From Nannocystis pusilla (GTDB taxonomy: Bacteria; Myxococcota_A; Polyangia; Nannocystales; Nannocystaceae), in assembly GCF_026626665.1 (NCBI RefSeq), contig NZ_JAPNKE010000002.1:4131168-4195167 (forward strand): a stretch of DNA of 64,000 nt, given 5' to 3'. The translations under genes and the position numbers were made by a program. Within the stretch, counting starts at the first letter, position 1, and the number at the start of each line of letters is the position of its first letter. This document shows positions 17,046 through 25,730 of this stretch, piece after piece. The notes beneath the pieces are model-generated. The model was not told where the DNA came from, made no database searches, and saw nothing but the letters and a program-made list of their open reading frames with translations.

Positions 17046-18945
17046 CCCCCGCCCGCCGTCGCACCCTCGCCCTCGGCCTCGGCGTCGCCGCGCCGACCCT
17101 CGTCCTCGCCCTCGGCTGGCTGCTCGCCGACCTGCGCGAGCGCAACATGCTCGCCGAGCAGCGCGAGGGCGAGCTGGTCCAGGCGGCCGAGCTGCTGCGG
17201 GCCGCCGCGCGCGAGAGCCTCGAGGAGCTGCGCCGCCGCGAGGACGCGCGCCCGTTCGAGCACTACGGCCGGTTCTACCGCCCGCCCGAGGTGCTCGCGC
17301 TCGGCGAGGCCGTGGCCCTCTCCCCGCTGGCCGGCGCGCCCGACGACCCGCGGATCTCCGCCTACTTCCAGATCGATCCCGACGGCCGCGTGCGCACCCC
17401 TTACGCGCTCGAGCCCGGCGGCTCGCCGCGCGCCGTCGCCGTCGAGGCCACCGTCGCCGGCCCCGAGTTCGCCCCGCTGCGCGCCCTCAGCTTCGGCAGC
17501 GGCGCCGCCGGCCGCGACCAGTCGCTCACCTACGCCCTCAACGACATGGGCAACGCCGCCTACCGCGACCTCGCCGACGCCCGCCGCGGCGACGCCCTCG
17601 CCGCCGAGCGGACCCAGAAGGTCCGCCTGCCGCAGACCAGCCGCAACCTCGTCACCTGGGACACGATCCAGAGCCAGCAGGCCCAGAGCGCCTCTCCCCC
17701 GCAGCAGGCCAGCGCCGAGCCGGTGTTCGAGGCGATCCAGCAGCAGCGCGCCGCCGACGCCGACGGGAATGCTCTATCGGACATGTCGCAACGGCCATTG
17801 CCGAAAGAACATGCCCTCGAGGACATTCCCCAAGAGGCAGGCCCGAGCCTCGACTACTCGCCGATGGCCTACCTGCGGCTCGGCGACGTCGTCGTCCTGC
17901 AGCGCGTCGTCAGCCACGCCGGCGCCGGCTCGGTGCAGGGCGCGGTGCTCGACCGCGGCCGCCTCGCCGGCGAGTGGCTCGGCGCCCTGGTCGCCCGCCA
18001 CGCCCTCCCGGAGGCCACCCCGACGATCGCCGCGACCTCCGCCACCGGCGCCTGCGCGCTCGCGCGGCCGGTCCACGACGAGGTCCTGCCCGACCTCTCG
18101 TTCTGCTTCCCCGCCCCTCCGCTCCCCCCGGCGGCTCGCTCGTCCTGCAGCTCGGCGTCCTGCTCGGCCTCGGCGGCGTGGTCGCGGCGGCGATCGTCGC
18201 CATCGCCCGGGCCGCGCGGCGGTCGGACGAGCTGTCGGCGCAGAAGACCGCCTTCGTGTCGGCCGTCTCGCACGAGCTGCGGACCCCGCTGACCACCCTT
18301 CGCATGCACGCCGAGATGCTGCAGGAGGGCCTCGTCGCGCCCGAGCGCCTGCCCGTCTTCTACGACGACCTCGCCCACGAGAGCGTGCGACTGAGCCGCC
18401 TGGTCGAGAACGTCCTCGCGGTCGCCCAGCTCGAGGAGGGCCGGCGCGTCCTGCAGCTGCGGCCGGGCGATCTCGCCGCGCAGATCCGCGACATCGTCGA
18501 CGACCAGGCGCGTCACGTCGAGCGGCGCGGCTTCCCGCCGGTCGAGCTCGCTCTCCCCGACGAGCCGGTGACCGTCCGCAGCGACCCGCAGGCGGTCGAG
18601 CAGATCCTCGTCAACCTCCTCGACAACGCCCTCAAGTACGCCGCCGACGCGCGCGCGGCCGGCCTGCGCGTGGAGCTCGCCGCCCTAGCCGACCAGGCCA
18701 TCCTGCGCGTCCAGGACCGCGGCCCCGGCATCCCCGAGGCCGACCGCGACCGCGTGTTCGACCGCTTCTACCGGGTCGCGCGTGAGCGCGACGCCCACAC
18801 CCCGGGCACCGGCCTCGGCCTCGCCCTCGTGCGCGAGCTGGCCCGTGGGCACGGCGGCGACGCCGTGGCGGCCGCGCGCCCGGGCGGCGGCGCCGAGCTC
18901 CAGGTCCGCTTCCCGCTCGCATCCGCCGCGGTCCGGCCGACGTGA
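17042..18945 (+). CDS. Sensor histidine kinase (apparent frameshift), with repeat insertion in sensor domain
   Basis: Partner of the upstream regulator. An N-terminal membrane segment (residues about 8-28) is followed by a roughly 330-residue extracytoplasmic sensor region, a second membrane segment (LVLQLGVLLGLGGVVAAAIVAIA), then HisKA with the H-box VSHELRTPLTTL near residue 409 and HATPase_c with NLLDNALKYA, RDRGPGIPEADRDRVF-type and GTGLGLALV motifs. The frame changes by one base near 18120 in a run of six Cs (CTCCCCCCGG), just before the second membrane segment; I read this as an indel error. Within the sensor region, bases 17766-17841 are a chain of palindromic elements read in frame as NALSDMSQRPLPKEHALEDI. 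The HATPase and H-box are complete. Confidence 0.88.
17766..17841 (+). repeat. Palindromic-repeat mosaic inserted in the kinase sensor domain
   Basis: Three consecutive units: GGAATGCTCTATCGGACATG, CGGCCATTGCCGAAAGAACATG and CCCTCGAGGACATTCCCC, ending AAGAGGCAGG. The outer ends (GGGAATG and CATTCCC) are themselves complementary, so the block could fold as one long imperfect hairpin. It is about 25 codons and stays in frame. Confidence 0.8.
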
Positions 18946-19143
18946 TCGACGCGTCGTGGCCTGCAGCGGCGGCGCGGCATCTCGCTACACCACCGCCGCC
19001 CGTCGTTCCCGCGCAGCCGGCCGGCCTCGAACGATCTCGCAGACTTGCGGCCGGCCCCCGGGCGTCGGGCGGAAGTACGCGTCTTGCTGAGGCCAGGACC
19101 CGGGGGCAAACAATGCACGCTCGCCCCCATTGAGGAGCCCAGC

Positions 19144-19859
19144 ATGATCCGCCGCGCCGCCCCGCTCGCCGCCGCCCTCGCCGTCACGCTCGCCTGCCCC
19201 GAGGTCTTCGCCAGTCCTTGGGGACATGTCCCTGCGAACCTGTCCCTTCGTTCCAACGCCCAGCAGCCCGCGACGGAGACCACCGTCGTCGTCGAGTCCG
19301 GCCCCGCCGCTCCGGCGCCCGTCGCTGCGCCTGCGCCCCAGCCCTACGCCGACCCCGCCGCGCCCGCCCCGGTCGTCGAGGGTCCGCAGCCGTACGCCGA
19401 CCCCGGCAGCACGCCCACCGTCGGCTATGCCCCGCCGCCGCCGATGCCCCGCAAGCGCCGCAAGGGCCTGATGATCGGCGGCTGGGTCATGTTCGGCTCG
19501 TCGTACCTGGCGACCGCCTTCGTCGCCGCCATCGTCCACGACACCTGCAACCTGACCCGCAACCCGAACTGCAAGAACGCCGCCGCCTTCAGCCTGATCC
19601 CCGCGATCGGCCCGTTCATGGCCATCCCCTACATCGAGACCGACGCGATCACGCCCAAGGTCCTGATGGCCTTCCCGGCGCTGGTCCAGATCGCCGGCCT
19701 GACGATGGGCATCATCGGCACCGTGCAGTTCGTCCGCGACGGCCGCGAGCCGCGCTACGTCGGCGTCGACGGCCTCAAGCTCGGCAACAAGCTGCGCCTC
19801 GGCGTCGCCCCCACCCGCTTCCTCGACGGCGGCACCCTCACCCTGGGCGCCCGCTTCGA
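19144..19859 (+). CDS. Exported membrane protein, paralog of next gene (stop codon apparently lost)
   Basis: About 239 residues from ATG 19144, preceded by GAGGAG as ribosome binding site. It has a signal peptide ending near VFAS, a Pro/Ala linker with two QPYADP motifs, then hydrophobic segments (GLMIGGWVMFGSSYLATAFVAAIV and IAGLTMGIIGTVQFV) and a C-terminal GGTLTLGARF. The neighbouring paralog ends GGGLGLNYRF then TGA. Here the sequence reads CGCTTCGACC, so one T missing would restore CGC TTC TGA; without it the frame runs on for 1.9 kb through the next gene, which is implausible. The segment GHVPANLSLRS just after the signal peptide is encoded by repeat elements (19214-19252). Function unknown. 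Confidence 0.6.
19214..19252 (+). repeat. Palindromic-family pair just after a signal peptide
   Basis: GTCCTTGGGGACATGTCCC followed by TGCGAACCTGTCCCTTCG. It encodes SPWGHVPANLSLRS immediately downstream of the predicted signal-peptidase site. Confidence 0.7.
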
Positions 19860-19951
19860 CCTCTTTCACGCTCCGCGCCACCTCGCGTCTTCACCACGCC
19901 CCGCGGCACTTCCCCTCGCCCCCGGTCACCTGAACTCAAGGACCTGTCCTC

Positions 19952-20701
19952 ATGTTCACGTCACGCATCGCCGCCCTCACCGCCGCCGTCAGCCTCGTCG
20001 GCCTCCCGCTGGTCCCGAACACCGCCGCCGCCAGCCCCTACCTCGTCCAGCTGCACGCCGACGGCGACGTCCCCGCGGGTTACGCCCCGGCCGGCACGCA
20101 CGAGGTGATCGTCGAGGCCGTGCCGGTGCCCGAGGCGCCGCCGGCCCCGCCCGAGCCGGTGGTGGCCGAGGCCGTGGTCGTCACCACGCCGACGGTCCAG
20201 CCCTACAGCGACCCCTCGCTGCGCGGCCCGACCACGACCACCGTGATCGTCGCCCCGCCGCCGGCCCCGCCCGCGGCCCCGCGCCGCCCGGTCCCGCCGC
20301 CCAAGCGCGGCCTCGGCCTGATGATCGCCGGCTTCTCGATGTTCGGCACCACCTACCTGCTCACCGCCTGGGCCGGCGCCATGAGCCACGACGGCCACGG
20401 CGGCTGCAACCGCGGCAAGCACGACTGCCGCGAGATGGGCAAGGCGCTGATGGTCCCGTTCGTCGGCCCGATGCTGGCCGCGCAGGGCTCCGACAGCGCG
20501 CGCGAGACCTTCGGCCTGTTCCTCGTCTCCGGCATCCAGATCGCCACCTTCCTCATGGGTGTCGTCGGCGCCGTCCGCTACTCGCGCTACAAGAACTGGG
20601 AGCGCAACTTCGCCGGCATCCCGGTCGGCAAGACCGGCCTCGCGGTCGCGCCGATGCCCCGCTTCGACGGCGGCGGCCTCGGCCTCAACTACCGCTTCTG
20701 A
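19952..20701 (+). CDS. Exported membrane protein, paralog of preceding gene
   Basis: 249 residues: signal peptide (cleavage near NTAAAS), Pro-rich linker with QPYSDP, then two membrane segments (GLGLMIAGFSMFGTTYLLTAWAGAM and FLVSGIQIATFLMGVVGAV) and a C-terminal beta-like end GGGLGLNYRF. The order signal-linker-QPY(A/S)DP-two hydrophobic segments matches the gene upstream, so the two arose by duplication. The region directly before the ATG is a repeat fragment, CAAGGACCTGTCCTC, whose AAGGA is placed as a Shine-Dalgarno. No known family; an envelope role is all that can be inferred. Confidence 0.65.
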   Translation: MFTSRIAALTAAVSLVGLPLVPNTAAASPYLVQLHADGDVPAGYAPAGTHEVIVEAVPVPEAPPAPPEPVVAEAVVVTTPTVQPYSDPSLRGPTTTTVIVAPPPAPPAAPRRPVPPPKRGLGLMIAGFSMFGTTYLLTAWAGAMSHDGHGGCNRGKHDCREMGKALMVPFVGPMLAAQGSDSARETFGLFLVSGIQIATFLMGVVGAVRYSRYKNWERNFAGIPVGKTGLAVAPMPRFDGGGLGLNYRF

Positions 20702-20763
20702 GCGCGGCCCACCGCCTCACGACTCGGCCCGCGGCGCCTCGCACCGCGGGCCGACGCGCGTCG

Positions 20764-21863
20764 TCAGGTCGTCGCGGCCTTCGCTTCTTTCGCCCCGATG
20801 CAGTACTTGAGCGCCTGACGCAGCGTGGCGAACACCTGGATCCCGCGCAGGTCGACGCCGAGGGTGACGATCGTCTGGGCGATGCCCGGGTTGATGCCCG
20901 TGATGACTCCTTCCGCGCCGAGCAGGCGGATCGCGCGGATCATCGAGATCAAGTGATTCGCCGTCGACGTGTCGACCACCTCGATCCCGGTCATGTCGAG
21001 GATCGCATGCCGCGCGCGCATGCGGCCGACGTGCTGCAGCAGGCTGTCCATGATCTCGGCCGTGCGCACGCTGTCGACCAGGCCGATGATCGGCAGCGCC
21101 AGGATCCCCTCCCACACCTCGATGATCGGCGTCGACAGCTCGCGGATCACCCGCTGCTGGCGCTCGATGAGCTCGATCTTCTCGAGCAGCTCCCGCTCGC
21201 GCACGCGGGTCGCCGTGGCGTCGATCGTGATCGTCACCAGACCGGCGTCGCTGCCCTCGGGGACCGGGATGTGCCAGTTCTCCCAAGTCCCGTACTCCTC
21301 GAGCACGGTCATCGGCATCACGTCGCCGGCCAGGCCCCGGCGGATGAACTCCGCCGACTCGCTCTTCCCGTACAGGTCGAACGCGTTTTGCCCGACGAAC
21401 TGATTGGGGGCGATGCCGATCGCCTCGAGGCCCTTGCCCTCGAGCAGCATGTACGTGCCCTCGCGATCGAACACGCTGACCACCGTCGGCAAGTGGCTGA
21501 GGAACGCCCGCAGCGCCGCGTGCTCGATCTGCGCCTGCTTCTCGGCCGCCACCTCCGCCGTCACCTCGCGCCCGTAGCAGACCACCCCGACCCGCGCCCC
21601 CGCCTCGTCCGCCTCGGCCGCGGGCGTCCACTCGATCGTCCGCCCGTCGACCAGAGTCAGGCGCACCGTCAGGCTGTCCTCGAGGACAGATCGCCACTCC
21701 CCCGCGCAGCGGCACCAACTCCGCGATCGAGCGACCCACCGCTTCCTCGCGCGTCACGCCCAGCAGCTGCTCGGCGCTCTCGTTCCACTCCGTGACTCGC
21801 AATTCCAGGTCGAGCCCGACCACCGCGAAGGGGACGCGGTGGCCCCCCGCTACGTCGTTCCAT
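20764..21863 (-). CDS. PAS-STAS protein, RsbR-like (apparent frameshifts)
   Basis: The C-terminal STAS domain is clear: PIIEVWEGILALPIIGLVDS, ILDMTGIEVVDTSTANHL and GINPGIAQTIVTLGVDL, the pattern of RsbR-type stressosome components and anti-sigma antagonists. Upstream are two PAS-like segments (VVGLDLELRVTEWNESAEQL and VVSVFDREGTYMLLEGKGLEAIG). The frames join only if one G is removed from a GGGGG run near 21700 (giving PLRGEWRSVLEDSLTVRLTL). Another G-run near 21845 suggests the start is ATG 21863 (MERRSGG, continuing HRVPFAVVG) with a second indel, so the start is uncertain. The palindrome CTGTCCTCGAGGACAG (21674-21689) sits between the PAS segments and reads SVLEDS. The conserved Thr/Ser of RsbR-type STAS is plausible in DTST. 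Confidence 0.72.
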
Positions 21864-22011
21864 CCCCGGATTTCAGCACAACCACCGCCGGCGCCGCAGC
21901 CGCTCCGCCGCCTCGCACCGGACCTGCACTCACGCGCGCCGCACCGTCCGTGCTGCTGCGGAGCAGCCCGCCGCACGTCGTCCGACACGCGGCGCTGGAA
22001 CGCGCTCTAGA

Positions 22012-22050
22012 ACAGGTTTCGCCTGACATGTCCTTACGGACATGTCCTCA
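22012..22050. repeat. Perfect 8-4-8 palindrome after the Omp85-like gene
   Basis: ACATGTCC-TTAC-GGACATGT at 22026-22045, preceded by AACAGGTTTCGCCTG. It begins immediately beyond the stop of the Omp85-like gene (22048-22050 overlaps its edge) and before the divergent PAS-STAS gene. Confidence 0.8.
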
Positions 22051-23366
22051 AAACGCGTGCTCGCTCTGCAGGTACAGCGCCCCGCCCTCCTTGCCGAAAC
22101 CGCCCTCGACGCGGAACACCACGAAGCGGTCCCAGATCAGGAGCAGGCCTGGCCCGCCGGACACGTACCAGTGCTTGAGGAGGTCGGTCATCGTCTGCGA
22201 CACCAGGCCGGCCTCGACGAACAGCTCGAGACCGACCCCGAGCGTGTGGCGGCGGATCTTGAACTCGACCGGCGCGAACCGCAGCTCGAACGAGGCCGTC
22301 GCCTTGTGCTTGCCGATGAAGCGACGGCGGCCGAAGCCGCGGCCGACGAACGCGCCGCCGTAGGCGTCCATCGGGAACAGCCCGCCGAACTCGCCGAGCG
22401 TCATCAGCGGTGGTTCGCCCCACAGCGAGTCGAACGTGAAGCGGTGGGCCAGCACCACCTTCGACTGGCCGAGCGACCAGTAGTGGCGCACCGTCGTGTG
22501 GAAGCGGCCCCAGTTCGACGTCGAGCCGGTCCACTTGCCGGCCGCGTCGAACGTCACGTCGATGAGGCTGCCCTCGGTCGGGCTCCAGTCGTTGTCGCGG
22601 CTGTCCCACGTCAGGCCCAGGCGGACGATGCCGCGCCGCGTCGTCCCTCCGCGCTCGGGTACTGCTCCACCAGCCGGCTGTTCGCGTAGCCGCGGACGAT
22701 GTCGACGTAATAGAAGATCCCCGAGTAGTGGCGCAGCGTCCCGGGCGAGCGGCCCGGGCGCTCCACGGTGTACAGCGGGTGTTCGAAGGTGAACCACCCG
22801 CCCCAGTTGTCCATGCGGATCAGGTTGTAGGGCGACTGCAGCTCCGCCGGCGTGATCGTGCCGTGGTTGTTGACCCCGTAGAACGGATAGACGGGGTCGA
22901 GCGAGGCCCAGAAGCCGAAGTTGAAGATCTCGCGGCGGCCCAGCATGTCGCGCATGCGGGCGCTGAGGATGTGGTCCTGCACCAGCTTGGTCGACACGCG
23001 CGACCACGCCAGGCCGTACACGCGGTTGAAGTTGTCGTTGGGCAGGCGGTAGGCGTAGTTGAGCGAGCCGCCGAGCGTCAGGCCGGTGGCGGGCTGCGAG
23101 CTCAGGTGCGGCAGCGGCAGCAAGCGGTGACGGTTGTCGCGCTGCCGACGTTGGCGTTTGCGGAAGCGGCGGCCGGCCGGCGGCGTGACCGGCACCGTCG
23201 CCTCCGGCAGCTCTGGCTTCGGCGGACCGTTGTCGACGCTGACGGCCAGCGGCTGGGCGGGCGGCAGCTTCGGCCCCTCCGGCGGCACGCCCGGCGGCGT
23301 CGCCGGCGTCGCGCCGGGGACGGGCGACGGCGCGAGCGCGAGGGCGATGGCGCAGGCGGCGAACAA
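22048..23366 (-). CDS. Omp85/BamA-like outer-membrane beta-barrel protein (apparent frameshift)
   Basis: About 440 residues. A TTG at 23366 gives the signal peptide LFAACAIALALAPSPVPG; the start is uncertain. After a Pro-rich linker the rest is alternating beta-strand pattern with aromatic girdles (FNFGFWASLDPVYPFYGV, WGGWFTFEHPLYTVERPG) and a bacterial surface antigen (D15) style C-terminus. FVGRGFGRRRFIG resembles the conserved (V)RGF loop of Omp85 barrels, and the last residue is Phe, as expected for BamA-recognised barrels. The frame changes near 22655; adding one G to GAGGGACG joins QYPSAEG to TTRRGIVRLGLTWDSRDNDWSP. No POTRA domains are visible, so it is a short, barrel-only member, with role unknown. 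Confidence 0.7.
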
Positions 23367-23466
23367 GGATTCGGAGTCCGCGGCAGTGTTGACCGCGCGC
23401 GCAGCCGATGCAAGCGCTCGCTTGCCTGCTCAGCGCGGCGCGCGCTACCGTGCCCCTACTACGAAG

Positions 23467-24422
23467 ATGCCTGCCCCGATCGCCATCTTCTACGAACACC
23501 CCGATTGGTTCCGTCCTCTGTTCGCCGAGCTCGAGCGGCGCCACCTCCCGGTGGTCCGACTCGCCGCCGATCAGAGCCGCTTCGACCCTGCCGAGCGCGA
23601 GCCGCCCTACGGCCTCGTGTTCAACCGCGCAAGTCCCTCCGCCTACCTGCGCGGGCGAGGCCAGACCACGCATTACACCCTCGCAATTGCGGCACTGGGA
23701 GCGGCGCAAGATCCCCGTCGTCAACGGCAGCGCCGTCTACCGCTACGAGGTCTCCAAGGCCGACCAGCTCGGCCTCCTCGACGACCTCGGCCTCGGTTAT
23801 CCGCGCGCCCGCGTCATCAACCACGCCAGCCAGGCGCTGCTCGCCGCCGAGGGCCTGCGCTGGCCGATCCTCGTCAAGGCCAACGTCGGCGGCAGCGGGG
23901 CCGGGATCCGTCGCTTCGACGGTCCGGCCGAGCTCGCCGAGGCCGCCGATCGGGGCGAGCTCGATCTCGGCGTCGACCAGACCGCGCTGGTGCAGGAGCT
24001 GTGCCCTCTGCGCGGCGGGCGGATCGTGCGCGTCGAGGTCGTCGGCCGCAAGTTCCTCTACGCGATCGAGGTCTTCCCCGCCCTCCTCCTTCAACCTGTG
24101 CCCGGCCGACGCTTGCCAGACCGCCGACGGCCGCGACCTCGTGCGCTCGGCCTGCGCCCTCGATGCCCCGAAGACGGGCATGCGCGTCCAGGGCTACACG
24201 CCCCCGCCCGAGGTCATCCGCGCCGTCGAGGCGATCGCCGAGGCGGCCGCGCTCGACGTCGGCGGCGTCGAGTACCTCGTCGACGACCGCGACGGCGAGA
24301 TCGACTACTACGACATCAACGCCCTCTCGAACTTCGTCGCCGACGCGCCGAACGTCGTCGGCCTCGACGCCTTCGCCCGCTGCGTCGACTACCTGCAGGC
24401 CCGCTGGGAAGCCGGCGCCTGA
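23467..24422 (+). CDS. ATP-grasp enzyme, RimK/glutathione-synthetase-like (two apparent frameshifts)
   Basis: About 318 residues from ATG 23467 (MPAPIAIFYEHPDWFRPLF). The ATP-grasp fold is indicated by NGSAVYRYEVSKADQLGLL, the nucleotide-binding strand WPILVKANVGGSGAGIRRF, and the acidic metal site near the C-terminus in DVGGVEYLVDDRDGEIDYYDINALSNF, where an E...N pair is expected. Such enzymes join a carboxylate to an amine with ATP. Substrate unknown. Two frame changes are needed, near 23690 (TLAIAALG to LRHWERRKIP) and near 24085 (VFPALL to FNLCPADAC). It precedes the flavin-dependent monooxygenase gene by 24 bp, suggesting an operon and perhaps shared secondary metabolism. Confidence 0.7.
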
Positions 24423-24446
24423 CCCTTCGACCCTGTAGGAACGGAC

Positions 24447-25466
24447 ATGCGCTTCGGTTACTGGCTCCCCGTGTTCGGCGGCTGGCTGCGCAACGTGCCC
24501 GACGAGGGCATGGCGGCCACCTGGGACTACGCGCGCCGGCTCGCCGTGCGCAGCGAGGAGCTCGGCTACGACCTCACCCTCGTCGCCGAGCTGTTCCTCA
24601 ACGACATCAAGGGCCCGGCCGCCCCCGCGCTCGACGCCTGGACCACCGCCGCCGCGCTGGCGGCCGTCACCTCGCGCCTCGAGCTCATGGTCGCGGTGCG
24701 CCCCACCTTCCACAGCCCGGCGATCTTCGCCAAGCAGGCCGCCAACCTCGACCGGATCAGCGGCGGCCGGCTCGCGCTCAACGTCGTCTCCTCGTGGTGG
24801 TCCGACGAGGCCCGCCGCTACGGCGTCCGCTTCGAGCGCCACGACGACCGCTACGCCCGCACCGACGAGTGGCTGCAGGTCGTCACCGGCGCCTGGCGCG
24901 AGCCCGAGTTCTCGTTCCGCGGCCAGCACTACGAGGTCGACGCCTGCGTGCTCGAGCCCAAGCCGGCGCGACGGCCCGTCATCTACGCCGGCGGCGAGTC
25001 CGAGGCCGCGAAGTCGCTGATCGCCCGCGCCTGCGACGCCTACGTCATGCACGGTGACCCGCCCGAGCGCGTCGCCCCCAAGATCGCCGACATGCGCCGC
25101 CGCCGGGACGCCCTGGGCCTGCCGCCGATGCAGCACGGCATGGCCGCCTACGTCATCGTGCGCGCCAGCGAGGCCGAGGCCGAGCGCGAGCGGGCGCGGA
25201 TCACCGACGTCTCCGAGGGCTCGCCCGGCTACGCCAACTACCGCGACTTTTTACAGAACACCCAGCTCGAGCAGCAGGTCAGCCGCGAGGACTACTCGGT
25301 CTCGAACCGGGGCCTGCGCGCCGGCCTCGTCGGCACGCCCGAGCAGGTCGCCGACCAGATCCGCCGCTTCGAAGCCGCCGGCGTCGACCTCCTGCTCCTG
25401 CAGTGCAGCCCGCAGCTCGAGGAGATGGAGCGCTTCGCCGCCGAGGTGATGCCGCTGCTGCGCTGA
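24447..25466 (+). CDS. Luciferase-like (LLM class) flavin-dependent monooxygenase
   Basis: 339 residues with the TIM-barrel pattern of the bacterial luciferase family: FGYWLPVFGGW at the N-terminus, SEELGYDLTLVAELFLNDIKG, MVAVRPTFHSPAIFAKQAANLDRISGGRLALNVVSSWW (the RP.....P...AK....LD..S.GR.....V pattern of SsuD-type enzymes), DRYARTDEWL, and PVIYAGGESEAAKSL. It probably uses reduced FMN and O2 on a sulfonate, sulfone or similar small organic molecule; the exact substrate cannot be read from sequence. The ATG is part of a repeat-like GGAACGGACATGCGCTTCGG, so the palindromic family may have shaped the start region. Confidence 0.85.
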   Translation: MRFGYWLPVFGGWLRNVPDEGMAATWDYARRLAVRSEELGYDLTLVAELFLNDIKGPAAPALDAWTTAAALAAVTSRLELMVAVRPTFHSPAIFAKQAANLDRISGGRLALNVVSSWWSDEARRYGVRFERHDDRYARTDEWLQVVTGAWREPEFSFRGQHYEVDACVLEPKPARRPVIYAGGESEAAKSLIARACDAYVMHGDPPERVAPKIADMRRRRDALGLPPMQHGMAAYVIVRASEAEAERERARITDVSEGSPGYANYRDFLQNTQLEQQVSREDYSVSNRGLRAGLVGTPEQVADQIRRFEAAGVDLLLLQCSPQLEEMERFAAEVMPLLR

Positions 25467-25730
25467 AAGTCCTTCAGGACATGTCCATGAGGGCATGTCG
25501 TCGAGGACATATCTCAAGCGACATGTTCAAATCGACATGTCGTCATGCGCCCGCCGGCTCGCCGCCTGGGAACGGGTGAGCAGCGCACCCCGTCCGCGCC
25601 GCGAGCAATTTCTGCCCACTCTGCCGTCAGCCTCGTCTGCCCCGTCGAGCCCCGCCACCCAACCGGCCTTGGCGCGCGCCCTCACACCGACGTCCTGCAA
25701 AACAACCCCATCTTCGCGCGACCTCTCGGT
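25467..25730. repeat. Palindromic-repeat mosaic after the monooxygenase gene
   Basis: From 25469 to 25543, five or six elements follow each other: GTCCTTCAGGACATGTCC, ATGAGGGCATGTCG, TCGAGGACATATC, TCAAGCGACATG, TTCAAATCGACATGTCG. The rest of the gap (25544-25730) is ordinary GC-rich DNA leading to the next GTG. Confidence 0.75.
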
